Assembly: GCF_025960875.1 (NCBI RefSeq) | Contig: NZ_JAODLR010000006.1 | Location: forward strand, 124,001 to 188,000 | DNA length: 64,000 nt | Direction: 5' to 3' | Source: Crystallibacter permensis | Lineage (GTDB): Bacteria; Actinomycetota; Actinomycetes; Actinomycetales; Micrococcaceae | Position numbers and translations under genes: made by a program | Shown: positions 17,536 through 26,242 of the stretch, in pieces | How positions within the stretch are numbered: the first letter of the stretch is position 1 | Layout of the letters: each line of letters opens with the position of its first letter | The notes under the pieces: generated by a model | Databases searched by the model: none | What the model saw: the letters and a program-made list of their open reading frames with translations, nothing else | What the model was told of the DNA's origin: nothing

Positions 17536-18201
17536 TCACCTGAAGAAGAGATCCGCGAGGATGTTGACGCCGTTCAGCAGCGACTGCCCTTTGGCCTTGG
17601 AGTATTCCGTATAGACGATCTTGACCGGATGCTCCACCAATACTGGTTTCAACTCGGCCAGCTGGTGGATGAGTTCGGAGGCGTGCGCCATCCGGTTCTG
17701 TGTCAGCTGGATCTTGCCCGCGATCGGGGCCGAGATCGCCCGGAGCCCGTTGTGTGCGTCCGTAAGCCGCAGCCCGGTGGAGAAACGGGACTGCATTGCG
17801 GCCGTGCGCAGCACCAGCCGCTTAAGCCGGGAGACGTCGGCAGTACCTTCGAGGAAGCGCGACCCGAGCACCACTTCCGCCTCGCCCGAACGGATCCGTG
17901 CCAGCATGGCGGCGGCATCTTCGACGCGGTGCTGGCCGTCGGCGTCGAAGGTGACAATGGCGTCCAGTTGCGGGTCCTGGAGGGCGAATTCGATCCCCGT
18001 TTGCAGGGCCGCTCCCTGCCCCAGATTTACGGGATGTTCAACCACGACGGCGCCGGCGGAGCGTGCGATGGCCGCGGAACCATCCGAGCTGCCGTCATCG
18101 ACACAGACCACGTACGGAAATTCTTCGCGCAGTCCGGAAACCACCGAACCGACAACGGTAGCCTCGTTATACATCGGCACGACTACCCAGCAACGACTCA
18201 C
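17536..18201 (-). CDS. Family 2 glycosyltransferase, dolichyl-phosphate mannosyltransferase-like
   Basis: Translation from GTG 18201 gives 221 residues and opens directly in the fold: CWVVVPMYNEATVVGSV. The nucleotide-binding CVDDGSSDGSA and the metal-binding DXD in IVTFDADGQHRVED follow, then GSRFLEG and LTDAHNGLRA. These are the marks of DPM1-type polyprenyl-phosphate glycosyltransferases. The upstream part of the open frame is antisense-like and not used. It lies four bases from the DUF2304 gene and probably makes a polyprenyl-phosphate sugar or adds a sugar to the lipid-linked glycan. Confidence 0.85.
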   Translation of the reverse strand: MSRCWVVVPMYNEATVVGSVVSGLREEFPYVVCVDDGSSDGSAAIARSAGAVVVEHPVNLGQGAALQTGIEFALQDPQLDAIVTFDADGQHRVEDAAAMLARIRSGEAEVVLGSRFLEGTADVSRLKRLVLRTAAMQSRFSTGLRLTDAHNGLRAISAPIAGKIQLTQNRMAHASELIHQLAELKPVLVEHPVKIVYTEYSKAKGQSLLNGVNILADLFFR

Positions 18202-18253
18202 CTGCCTAGTATTCCACAACGGGCATAGGCCGCGGCGCAGCCTCAGCAGCCGC

Positions 18254-19369
18254 TCAACCGAGGCCGGACACCTGCCGGAAATGGGTGTCCAGCTCTTTGC
18301 TGCTGCCGGCGAGGCTGCGATGTTCGACGACGAAATTCCGGGCCCCGCGCCGCATGGCCAGGTACTCGCCGCTGCCGAGCTGGAGCAGCTGCAGCAGCCG
18401 GCTCTGGAGCTGGGAGAAGTCCGCTTCGCTGGCAAGCAGGCCGGTGGTGCCGTCGTCGAGCATCTCGGGAATTCCGCCGCTGCGGTACGCGAGCACCGGC
18501 GTACCGCAGGCCTGAGCCTCCAGCAGCACCAGGCCGGCAGCCTCCCGCGCTCCCCCGGCCTCTTGGCTCGGCGCCACCAGAACGTGCGCCTGCTGCATCC
18601 AGCCGCGGATGGCTGCCCGGTCCAGCCGGCCGAGGAAATCAATGTGCGGGTGGCTGGCGGCCTGTTCCTCGACGGCGTCCCGCAAGGGTCCGTCCCCGAT
18701 CACGACCAGCCGGTGATGGGCCTTCCGCCAGACGGCGAGCGAGGCATCGATCAGGTCCCTGATGCCCTTCTGAGTGTTCAAGGTCCCCACGAAGAGCACC
18801 ACGGGAATGCCCTCGCTGTCGTGGCTGCCCGGGACAAAGTAGTCCGTGTCAACGCCCTGATAGTGCACCTCGATCTTCTCCGCGTCCAGTCCGAGCGCCG
18901 TCGCACGGCCCGCCAGGTAGTTGCTGACGGCCAGAATCCGCTTGCTCTGGGAGGCGGCTGCCAGCACATTGCGGTGGTGCCACTTGGCCATGAAGGTATC
19001 GGCAGGGTTGCCCAGCGAGACCACGTCGGAACCGTGCAGGGTAGTCACCAGCGGAACCCCTTGGCGTGATGCATGCACGGCCGGCTGCGACCACGTGCCG
19101 AAGTGCTGGTGGATCAGATCCGGTTTGAAACGGCGAATGGCCAGGGTCATGGCGGGCATGAACGCGGGCATGACCAATTCACGACGGCGGAAACCCAGCA
19201 GCTGCCCTGGCACAAAGTCGGTTACGGGGACGGTAACGGACCTGTCAGTGATCTCGGCGACCAGGGTGAAGACGTGGAAATCGTGGCTGGCCTTGAGCTG
19301 CTCGGCGTGGGCCGTGGCGAAGTACGTCGGCGGTACGCGCAAGGTGCTCTTGGTGATCGCGATCTTCAC
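18254..19369 (-). CDS. Glycosyltransferase family 4 enzyme
   Basis: The 371-residue protein is a clear GT4. The N-domain has DLIHQHFGTWSQPAVHASR and TLHGSDV. The hinge is followed by VPVVLFVGTLNTQKGIRDLI, and the donor site has APSQEAGGAREAAGLVLLEA (E-x7-E type) and GTPVLAYRSGGIPEML. It starts at GTG 19369, with AGGAAG upstream. It is divergent from the 19550 gene across 180 bp. The nucleotide sugar it uses is not evident. Confidence 0.88.
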   Translation of the reverse strand: MKIAITKSTLRVPPTYFATAHAEQLKASHDFHVFTLVAEITDRSVTVPVTDFVPGQLLGFRRRELVMPAFMPAMTLAIRRFKPDLIHQHFGTWSQPAVHASRQGVPLVTTLHGSDVVSLGNPADTFMAKWHHRNVLAAASQSKRILAVSNYLAGRATALGLDAEKIEVHYQGVDTDYFVPGSHDSEGIPVVLFVGTLNTQKGIRDLIDASLAVWRKAHHRLVVIGDGPLRDAVEEQAASHPHIDFLGRLDRAAIRGWMQQAHVLVAPSQEAGGAREAAGLVLLEAQACGTPVLAYRSGGIPEMLDDGTTGLLASEADFSQLQSRLLQLLQLGSGEYLAMRRGARNFVVEHRSLAGSSKELDTHFRQVSGLG

Positions 19370-19549
19370 GTGGCTTCCTGACCCGGCTGTTGGCTGGTGC
19401 GGCGGCCGTGGCCGCGTCTGACACAGCCATAGTAGCCCGGCAACATGGACCTGCCGCAGACCGGGTGGCAGGTAGGCTGGTCACGGTCCGGATACGGTCC
19501 GGGCAGGCACCGGGCCCACGCGTGCCGCTTCCCAGCACTGAGGTAAGGA

Positions 19550-20698
19550 ATGACGGTGCCCCAACAGATACTTTGTATCTCCTTCTCCGACATCGAGGCG
19601 GATTCCCGGGTCTTGCGCCAACTGGCCTTGCTCGCGGAGGCCGGCGAGGTGACCACACTCTCCTACGGCAACCGCCCGCCCGGCTCCACCACACATTTGG
19701 AAATCGATTCCGCCCTGCCCTCCCTCCCGCAGACCCTGTCCGGCGTTCTGCGCCTGGGACTCCGCCGGCACGCATCGGTGGAACTGGCGGCCCCCGCCGT
19801 CAAGCAGGCGCTTGCCCTGGTCCGCGGCCGGACCTTCGACCTGATCGTGGCCAACGAGGCCCGCGCCCTGCCGCTGGCCCACGCCATCGCCGGCGGTACC
19901 GGTACCCCCGTATGGGGCGACATGCACGAGTGGGCCCCCGAAGAACGCGCGCACGTGCTGCCGTGGCGGTTGCTCGTCAAGCCCTACATGTGGGCAATCT
20001 GCGCCAAGTACCTACCACGGACGACGGCGGTGACCGCCGTTAACGCTTCGATCGCCACCTTATATTCGGAACAGTTCGGGATCGACACCGAGGTGGTCCG
20101 CAACGCCGGCCCGTACCGGGATTTGGAGCCGTCGGAGCCGGTCGCCGGCAAGATCCGCTTGGTCCACAGCGGCGCGGCAATTCCGGGCCGGAACCTGGAG
20201 GGGACCATCGAAGCCTTCCGGGCCCTGGACGATCGCTTCAGCTTGGATCTGTATCTGGTCAAGGCGCGCGACGGCGGACGGTACTGGCAGCAGCTCAAGG
20301 AGCTGGCGGCAGGAGACCGCCGCATCACCTTCCACGATGCCGTTGCCCCCGACGAGCTGCCGGCCACGCTGAACAAGTACGACGTCGGCGTCTTCAGCCT
20401 CCCGCCGCGCACCACCAACCACAGGCTCATGCTCCCCAACAAGTTCTTCGACTTCGTCCAGGCCCGTCTGGCCCTGGTCTTCAGCCCCTCCCCCGAAACC
20501 GCCCGGCTGATGCACCAGTATGATCTGGGTGCCGTGACCGAGGACTTCAGCACCGAATCCCTGTCCCGCACCCTGGCTGCGCTCACCGCCGAGGAAGTTG
20601 AACGGTACAAGGCGAATGTTCACCGGGCCGCGCAAGCCCTCAGTTCTGCGGAGGACGAGGCGGTCACCCGCGGTCTGCTGACCCGCCTACTAGGCTGA
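19550..20698 (+). CDS. Glycosyltransferase (GT-B fold), paralogue of the 14871 gene, inverted
   Basis: The 382-residue protein is the only plus-strand gene inside the minus-strand glycan cluster. It shares with the 14871 product the start LCISFSDIEADSRVLRQ, the loops VANEARALPLAHAI and MHEWAPEERAHVLPWR, RLVHSGAAIPGRNLEGT, LPNKFFDFVQARLALVFSP and LGAVTEDF. It is convergent with the 20725 gene (26-bp gap) and divergent from the 18254 gene, so it has its own promoter. AGG-type sites lie just before ATG 19550; GTG 19556 is an alternative start. Confidence 0.82.
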   Translation: MTVPQQILCISFSDIEADSRVLRQLALLAEAGEVTTLSYGNRPPGSTTHLEIDSALPSLPQTLSGVLRLGLRRHASVELAAPAVKQALALVRGRTFDLIVANEARALPLAHAIAGGTGTPVWGDMHEWAPEERAHVLPWRLLVKPYMWAICAKYLPRTTAVTAVNASIATLYSEQFGIDTEVVRNAGPYRDLEPSEPVAGKIRLVHSGAAIPGRNLEGTIEAFRALDDRFSLDLYLVKARDGGRYWQQLKELAAGDRRITFHDAVAPDELPATLNKYDVGVFSLPPRTTNHRLMLPNKFFDFVQARLALVFSPSPETARLMHQYDLGAVTEDFSTESLSRTLAALTAEEVERYKANVHRAAQALSSAEDEAVTRGLLTRLLG

Positions 20699-20724
20699 CG
20701 ATCCTTCTTCCCGGGCAAGCCCGT

Positions 20725-21933
20725 TCAGTGTCGGTCCCGTCCGGCTGCGCAGGCAACAGCATCAGCCGCGCGTGTCCCGACGCGGCGCAGTGAGTAGTTC
20801 TGCTCAACCCAGCTCGACAGCCGGCGGCGTTCGTCCTGGTCCGCGGGCTGCTCCAACACTTCGCTCATGGCGGCTGCCACGGCTCCTGCGTCCCAGTCGA
20901 CGCTGTGTCCCAGCGAATTTTCCGCGACGATCGCGCGCAGCGGGCCCACGCCGGAGTAGATGACCGGTGCGCCGCAGGCCAGGCTGGCAAAGGCCTTGGT
21001 GGCGAACGCGAAGTCATAGCCCCGTGCCGGCCGGACGGAAGCCAGCCCGGCTGCTGCCCGGCTCATCGCTGCAGCTATCTCCTCGCCGCCGGCCACGCCC
21101 ATGAAGCGGATGCGGTTCCCGGCCGGAGCTGCCCTGCGTTTGAGCTCTTCAAGCTCCACGCCCTGCCCGTACATCAGCAACCGGACTTCCGGACGGCTGT
21201 CCAATATCTTCAGGAAGCCGTCCACGAAAACGCCGGCGCCCTGGATCTCGGACATGGTGCCCGCGTAAACGAACGTTGCCGGACCGGTGGTCACTTCCTG
21301 CCGCTCCGCGCCCTGCGGTGCAAAGGTGTCGGTGTCGATTCCCGTGCCGACTTCGGTCACGGCGGCACGGCCGTCCGTCAGTTCCCGAACGGCATCGCTG
21401 ACGCCGGATGAAACGCTGAGCACTCCTGTTGCCCCGGAAAGCACCCATTTCTCTCCGGCGCGCAGCACTTTGACCACAACCGGATTCACGCCGATCCCCG
21501 CGGCCGCATTCGAGCTGACGTCGGCGGCAAAATAAATGTACGGCCGGCGCCGTAGCCACGAGGCCACGCGGACCACCACGCCAGTGGTGGGGGGCGGCTC
21601 CACCAGCACGGCGTCAAAGCTTCGTGCTGCCAGCAGGCGGAAAAACAGCGGGATATCAAAACTGGCGTACTGCACGTAGCCTCGGACGGCACCGGTTTTG
21701 TCGCGCAGTACCGGCCAGCGTTTCAGCTTGGCGGTCCGTGCTGCCGGCGTGCCCGCCATACTGCGGGACGCAGCGGCACCGCGGGCAGAGCCGCCGGAGT
21801 CCTTCGGAGCCCGGGTGGTCAGCACAGTGACGTCGTGCCCGGCTTCGACCAGTGCCCGGACGGTAGCCGCAAGCCGGTAGGCTGCGGCCCCCGCTTCCGG
21901 GGCATAGATCCGGGTAGCGACCAGGATACGCAC
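20725..21933 (-). CDS. Glycosyltransferase family 4 enzyme (WbuB-like)
   Basis: From GTG 21933 the 402-residue product has RIYAPEAGAAAYRLAATVRAL and GHDVTVLTTRAP at the start. VRGYVQYASFDIP and LVEPPPTTGVVVRVAS follow in the acceptor half. The donor half has VYAGTMSEIQGAGVFVDGF, AGLASVRPARGYDFAFATK and SLACGAPVIYSGVGP. This order is close to WbuB-type transferases that handle N-acetyl-amino sugars. It is separated by six bases from the Gfo/Idh/MocA gene and is last in the run of sugar-nucleotide genes, so it may use the diacetamido-uronic acid donor. That last point is inference. Confidence 0.8.
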   Translation of the reverse strand: MRILVATRIYAPEAGAAAYRLAATVRALVEAGHDVTVLTTRAPKDSGGSARGAAASRSMAGTPAARTAKLKRWPVLRDKTGAVRGYVQYASFDIPLFFRLLAARSFDAVLVEPPPTTGVVVRVASWLRRRPYIYFAADVSSNAAAGIGVNPVVVKVLRAGEKWVLSGATGVLSVSSGVSDAVRELTDGRAAVTEVGTGIDTDTFAPQGAERQEVTTGPATFVYAGTMSEIQGAGVFVDGFLKILDSRPEVRLLMYGQGVELEELKRRAAPAGNRIRFMGVAGGEEIAAAMSRAAAGLASVRPARGYDFAFATKAFASLACGAPVIYSGVGPLRAIVAENSLGHSVDWDAGAVAAAMSEVLEQPADQDERRRLSSWVEQNYSLRRVGTRAADAVACAAGRDRH

Positions 21934-21939
21934 GCCCGG

Positions 21940-22965
21940 TCAGTCCTGCAGCCGGATGGTCCTGGCCTCGCGGCTGGAGTCCACCATGGCTTCGGCAACG
22001 CGCAGGGTGTTCAGGCCCTCGCGCATGGTGACGATCTGCGCGGCAGGCGTTTCCGGGGCCGTCGAAGATTCTCCGCGGGCCGCCAGCACTGCGTCGCGGA
22101 AGGCTTCGTGTTCCACCTTCAGCGGCTCCCGTTTCGGGATGGCCAGGCGTGTGACATTGCCTTCGGAGACGCCGCGGAAGTTGGCCACGGAGTCCCACTG
22201 CGTGCTGATGGTGCCGTTTTCGTAGAAGGTCAGGTCAGCGGTGAGCGTATCGGCGAGGAAGGATCCGCGTTCGCCGGTGACAACCGTGACGCGTTCCTTC
22301 ATGGGCGAGAGCCAGTTGACCAGATGGCTGGTGATAATGCCGTTGGCCAGCTGCCCGGTGGCAGCAACCATGTCCTCGTGCTCGCGTCCGGACCGGGTGG
22401 TCGCGCGGGCGCTGACTGACTGGTATTCGCTTTGTGCCAGCCAAGCCGTGAGGTCGATATCGTGCGTGCCCAGGTCCTTGATCACTCCGACGTCGGCGAT
22501 TCGCGCCGGAAACGGTCCCTGCCGGCGGGTGGCGATCTGGTAGACGGTTCCCAGGTCGGCGTTTTCCAGCCGCGCACGCAGCGACTGCAGGGCGGGGTTG
22601 TAGCGTTCGATATGTCCGACGGCGCCGACCAGGCCTTTGGCCTCGAAGGCCTCGGCCAAGCGCAGACCGCCGTCGACGGTGGAGGCGATCGGCTTCTCGA
22701 TCAGGGTGTGGATGCCGGCCTCGGCCAAGGCCAGGCCGACCTCCTCATGCAGCCCGGTGGGTACCGCGCAGACCACCATGTCCAGCCCATGGGCGATGAG
22801 TTCTTCCACGGTGTTCCGAAGCGGCATGTCCGCGGCCACCCCATGCGGATCACCGTAGGCATCCGCCACGGCGACTAGTTCGACCCCGTCGGTTTCGCCC
22901 AGCACGCGGGCATGGTGGCGGCCCATCATGCCCAGCCCGATCAGGCCGGCCCGTAGTTTGACCAT
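21940..22965 (-). CDS. Gfo/Idh/MocA oxidoreductase, probable UDP-GlcNAc-uronate 3-dehydrogenase (WlbA/WbpB-like)
   Basis: The 341-residue protein has a Rossmann start GLIGLGMMGRHHARVL, the EKP motif in TLIEKPIAST near residue 91, and a GHIERYNPA segment characteristic of WlbA/WbpB enzymes. VGVIKDLGTHDIDLTAWL holds the usual catalytic-region histidine. The family member WlbA oxidises UDP-GlcNAcA at C3 with NAD+. The next step, an aminotransferase, lies three bases upstream, and an acetyltransferase and UDP-sugar 6-dehydrogenase complete the pathway. The substrate is inferred from this set. Confidence 0.85.
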   Translation of the reverse strand: MVKLRAGLIGLGMMGRHHARVLGETDGVELVAVADAYGDPHGVAADMPLRNTVEELIAHGLDMVVCAVPTGLHEEVGLALAEAGIHTLIEKPIASTVDGGLRLAEAFEAKGLVGAVGHIERYNPALQSLRARLENADLGTVYQIATRRQGPFPARIADVGVIKDLGTHDIDLTAWLAQSEYQSVSARATTRSGREHEDMVAATGQLANGIITSHLVNWLSPMKERVTVVTGERGSFLADTLTADLTFYENGTISTQWDSVANFRGVSEGNVTRLAIPKREPLKVEHEAFRDAVLAARGESSTAPETPAAQIVTMREGLNTLRVAEAMVDSSREARTIRLQD

Positions 22966-22968
22966 CGC

Positions 22969-24063
22969 TTACGCACCTGCCTTGGCCAGCGCGTTGACCG
23001 CGGTGACGATGCGGTCCAGATCCTCGGCGTCCAGTGACGGGTGGACCGGTAGCGAGAGCACTTCGCGCGAGGCCTGCTCGGTGTGCGGCAGGTCCGCGTC
23101 CCGGTTGAAGGACGGAAGCCGGTGGTTCGGGATGGGGTAATAGACGCCGGAACCGATGTTGTATTCCTCCCTCAGTGCGGCGGCAAAACGGTCCCGCTCC
23201 CCCGCCGGCACCCGGACGGTGTACTGGTGGTAGACGTGCTCGGCGCCGTCGGCCACCGCCGGCGTGCCCACTCCGTCGAGGTTGCCGGTCAGGAACGCGG
23301 CGTTGGCCTGGCGGCGTTCGGTCCAGCCGCCTACCTTCCTCAGCTGCACCCGCCCGATAGCGGCATGCAGATTGGTCATCCGGGCGTTGAAGCCGACGAG
23401 TTCGTTCTCGTACTGGCGTTCCATGCCCTGGTTCCGCAGCAGCCGCAGCCGCCGCGCGACGCCGTCGTCAGCGGTGGAGACCATCCCTCCTTCCCCTGAA
23501 GTCATGTTCTTCGTCGGGTACAGGCTGAACATGGCAAACGTGCCGAAGGTGCCGACCTTCTTCCCGTTCAGGGCGGCGCCGTGGGCCTGGGCTGCGTCCT
23601 CGAACAACGCAAGCCCGCGGGAGCTGGCCAGCGCGCCGAGGTCATCCATGTTGGCCGGATGCCCGTACAGGTGGACGGGCATGATGGCCTTGGTCCGCTC
23701 GGTCAGGACCGCTTCGGCAGCTGCCGCGGACAGGCAGTAATGGTCAGGTTCGATATCAGCGAAAACCGGAGTTGCCCCGGCAAGCGCCACTGAGTTTGCC
23801 GTGGCCGCGAAGGTGAAGGACGGCACGATGACTTCGTCGCCCGGACCGATGCCGGCCGCCAGCAGGCCCAGATGCAGCCCCGAGGTACCGGAATTCACCG
23901 CGACTGCTGCGCGGCCGTCCAGCAGGACCGAGGAAAACTCCTCTTCGAAAGAAGCCACTTCGGCGCCCTGGGCCAGCATGCCGGAGACCAGCACCGCGTC
24001 GACGGCCGCCCGTTCATCCTCGCCGACGATCGGCTTGGCTGCCGGAATAAAGTCCTTGCTCAA
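22969..24063 (-). CDS. DegT/DnrJ/EryC1 aminotransferase (WbpE/WlbC-like)
   Basis: This PLP enzyme would convert the 3-keto group of the UDP-uronate to an amine with glutamate. The 364 residues show the family start FIPAAKPIVGEDERAAV, NSGTSGLHLGL for phosphate binding, EDAAQAHGA with the PLP-ring Asp, and the Schiff-base Lys185 in SLYPTKNMTSGEGGM. It begins with TTG at 24063, directly after the TAA of the acetyltransferase gene, with AGGAG six bases before. The rare start and abutting stop suggest reinitiation. Confidence 0.88.
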   Translation of the reverse strand: MSKDFIPAAKPIVGEDERAAVDAVLVSGMLAQGAEVASFEEEFSSVLLDGRAAVAVNSGTSGLHLGLLAAGIGPGDEVIVPSFTFAATANSVALAGATPVFADIEPDHYCLSAAAAEAVLTERTKAIMPVHLYGHPANMDDLGALASSRGLALFEDAAQAHGAALNGKKVGTFGTFAMFSLYPTKNMTSGEGGMVSTADDGVARRLRLLRNQGMERQYENELVGFNARMTNLHAAIGRVQLRKVGGWTERRQANAAFLTGNLDGVGTPAVADGAEHVYHQYTVRVPAGERDRFAAALREEYNIGSGVYYPIPNHRLPSFNRDADLPHTEQASREVLSLPVHPSLDAEDLDRIVTAVNALAKAGA

Positions 24064-24702
24064 TTAGCTCTCCTCGTTTGCCGGGTCCGCGTGGGCGCCG
24101 GCGGATCCGGTTTCCCGCAGCGTTCCGCCCTCTTCGATGTAGGTTGCCCCGGTCTCGGGACATACCCACGAAAGCGGGTCGCCGCCGTCGTTCTGCCGCA
24201 GCGGGTGGCCTGCCCGGCCCACCCAGCCAATCCGCTTGGCCGGAACGCCGGCCATCAGCGCGAACGCCGGGACGTCCTTGGTCACTACGGCGCCGGCCGC
24301 GACGGTCGCCCATTGCCCGATGGTCACCGGGGCCACACACACTGCACGGGCACCGATCGAGGCGCCGTCTTCAATGGTCACGCCCACCGGAGTCCAGTCA
24401 TCGGCACTCTTCAGGGAACCGTCCGGGCCCACCGAACGGGGGTAGGTGTCATTGGTCAGCACCACGGCCGGGCCGATGAAGACCCCGCGGCCCAGCCGCG
24501 CCGGTTCGTAGACCAGGGCGTAGTTCTGGATCTTGGTGTTGTCCCCGATCTCTACGCCGGTGCCGATATAGGCGCCCCTGCCCACGATGCAGTCCGTCCC
24601 CAGCACCGCGTCCTCGCGGACCTGAGCCAGATGCCATACCTTGGTTCCGTCGCCCAGCCGCGCGCGGTCCGAGACGTCCGCCGTCTCAGCGATGAAGCTC
24701 AC
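24064..24702 (-). CDS. Left-handed beta-helix N-acetyltransferase (WbpD/WlbB-like)
   Basis: The 212-residue protein consists of hexapeptide repeats (ADVSDRARLGDGTKV, DCIVGRGAYIGTGVEIGDNT, IEDGASIGARAVCVAPVTIG) forming a trimeric beta-helix. WHLAQVRE at the start is typical of WbpD/WlbB, which acetylate the 3-amino group of UDP-GlcNAc3NA. The C-terminal tail has WVCPETGATY. The start is GTG 24702. It lies between the 6-dehydrogenase and the aminotransferase, as expected for a single pathway. Confidence 0.87.
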   Translation of the reverse strand: MSFIAETADVSDRARLGDGTKVWHLAQVREDAVLGTDCIVGRGAYIGTGVEIGDNTKIQNYALVYEPARLGRGVFIGPAVVLTNDTYPRSVGPDGSLKSADDWTPVGVTIEDGASIGARAVCVAPVTIGQWATVAAGAVVTKDVPAFALMAGVPAKRIGWVGRAGHPLRQNDGGDPLSWVCPETGATYIEEGGTLRETGSAGAHADPANEES

Positions 24703-24762
24703 AGGTGACTCCTTTCCCTGGCGGTGCCGGCCGCCGTCGTTATCTTGATCGTCCGCAACCGC

Positions 24763-26052
24763 TCAGGCCTTGCCGATGACACGGTAGGTCACGCCGGGCC
24801 ACTGCTCGGAGGAACTGATCCGCCGGCCGTCGATGAAAACCTTGACGCCGGGCAAGTCCGCCGGCCCGAGATCCCGGTATACGGCATGGTTGGCCTGCAC
24901 CACGGCAGCGTCGGCGGGCTCGCCCAATTGGTAGGGGGCAAATCCCAGCTGCGCCAGTTCCTCGTCGCTGTAGAGCGGATCGTGGACCAGCGCCTTGCCG
25001 CCGCGGGCCGTAATCGCTTCCACGGCACCGAACACACCGGAGAACGCCGTTTCTTTCACCCCGCCCCGGTAGGCAGCACCAAGTACGACGACGCGCGCGC
25101 CGGCCAAATCGCCAAAGGCCCCTTCCAGGAGCCCGATGGTGTAATCAGGCATGCCGGCATTTGCCTCGCGGGCTGCGCGGACCACGGTTGCCTCCGGGTC
25201 ATTCCAGAGATACAGCCGCGGATATACCGGAATGCAGTGCCCTCCCACGGCAATGCCGGGCTGGTGGATGTGGCTGTAGGGCTGTGAGTTCGACGCCTCA
25301 ATTACCCGGTAGATGTCGATCCCGGCTGTGGCAGCGTAACGCGCAAACTGGTTGGCCAGTCCGATATTGACATCGCGGTACGTCGTCTCGGCCAGCTTCG
25401 CCAGCTCGGATGCCTCGGCGGAGCCCAGGTCCCAGACGCCGTTGGGCCGGGGCAGATCGGGACGCTCGTCGAAGTCCAGCACAGCTTCGTAGAACTCTGT
25501 GGCCTTGGCGGCACCGGCTTCGGACAGGGCGCCGATCAGCTTGGGGTACTTGCGCAGATCCTCAAACACCCGCCCCGTCAACACCCGCTCCGGGGAAAAG
25601 ACCAGATGGAAGTCCGTACCCTCGCTCAGCCCCGATCCTTCCTCCAGCATCGGCTTCCACCGGGTGCGGGTGGTACCGACCGGCAGCGTCGTTTCGTAGG
25701 AAACCAGCGTGCCGGACCGTAAATGCCGCGCCAGCTCCGCCGTCGCCGCATCCATCCAGCCAAAGTCAGGGCGTGCCTGGTCGTCAACGAACAAGGGAAC
25801 CACCAGGACGACGGCGTCCGCCTCCGGCACCGCGTCGGCATAGCTGGTGGTGGCCCGCAGCCGGCCTGACGGAACCAGCTCGGCAAGCTTTTCCTGCAGG
25901 TGCGCCTCGCCCGGAAAGGGCTCCTGTCCGGCATTGATCTTCGCCACCACGTCGGCATTCACGTCAACGCCGAGAACTTCGTGCCCCTTGGATGCGAACT
26001 GGACAGCCAGCGGCAGACCGATCTTTCCCAAAGCTATGACAGCTATCTTCAC
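24763..26052 (-). CDS. UDP-N-acetylglucosamine 6-dehydrogenase (WbpA/WecC family)
   Basis: A nucleotide-sugar dehydrogenase of about 429 residues that oxidises C6 of a UDP-HexNAc to the uronic acid in two NAD+ steps. It opens with VKIAVIALGKIGLPLA (Rossmann), has SYETTLPVGTT, FSPERVLTGR, AKLAETTYRDVNIGLANQFA, and the catalytic Cys in GIAVGGHCIPVYP (about residue 273). The central EASNSQPYSHIHQPG is typical of the WbpA/WecC branch. GTG 26052 fits the family start. An in-frame ATG at 26073 with GGGAG upstream is the alternative. It is the first gene of the four-enzyme set that would yield UDP-2,3-diacetamido-2,3-dideoxy-uronate. Confidence 0.9.
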   Translation of the reverse strand: MKIAVIALGKIGLPLAVQFASKGHEVLGVDVNADVVAKINAGQEPFPGEAHLQEKLAELVPSGRLRATTSYADAVPEADAVVLVVPLFVDDQARPDFGWMDAATAELARHLRSGTLVSYETTLPVGTTRTRWKPMLEEGSGLSEGTDFHLVFSPERVLTGRVFEDLRKYPKLIGALSEAGAAKATEFYEAVLDFDERPDLPRPNGVWDLGSAEASELAKLAETTYRDVNIGLANQFARYAATAGIDIYRVIEASNSQPYSHIHQPGIAVGGHCIPVYPRLYLWNDPEATVVRAAREANAGMPDYTIGLLEGAFGDLAGARVVVLGAAYRGGVKETAFSGVFGAVEAITARGGKALVHDPLYSDEELAQLGFAPYQLGEPADAAVVQANHAVYRDLGPADLPGVKVFIDGRRISSSEQWPGVTYRVIGKA

Positions 26053-26151
26053 CAGAGGGGAACCTTTTCTCATCTCTCGAATCTCCCGCCATACGGCGGC
26101 CCACGTCCAAGCGTATCGCTTCTGGGCCCGTCGCTTTGGATTGAACGTTCG

Positions 26152-26160
26152 TTATCCACA
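26152..26160 (+). promoter_or_regulatory. Perfect DnaA-box-like 9-mer
   Basis: TTATCCACA lies in the 190-bp divergent gap between the UDP-sugar dehydrogenase and the FHA-FtsK gene. A short palindrome GAACGTTC (26142-26149) lies just before it. Binding is not shown. Confidence 0.35.
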
Positions 26161-26242
26161 GGCAGGTGCAGCACGCAAGCGCAAGCCCCGTCCAGCGGCC
26201 TATGGTGCTGGTGAACGACACGTCAGCCGTCAAGGAAAGCCG

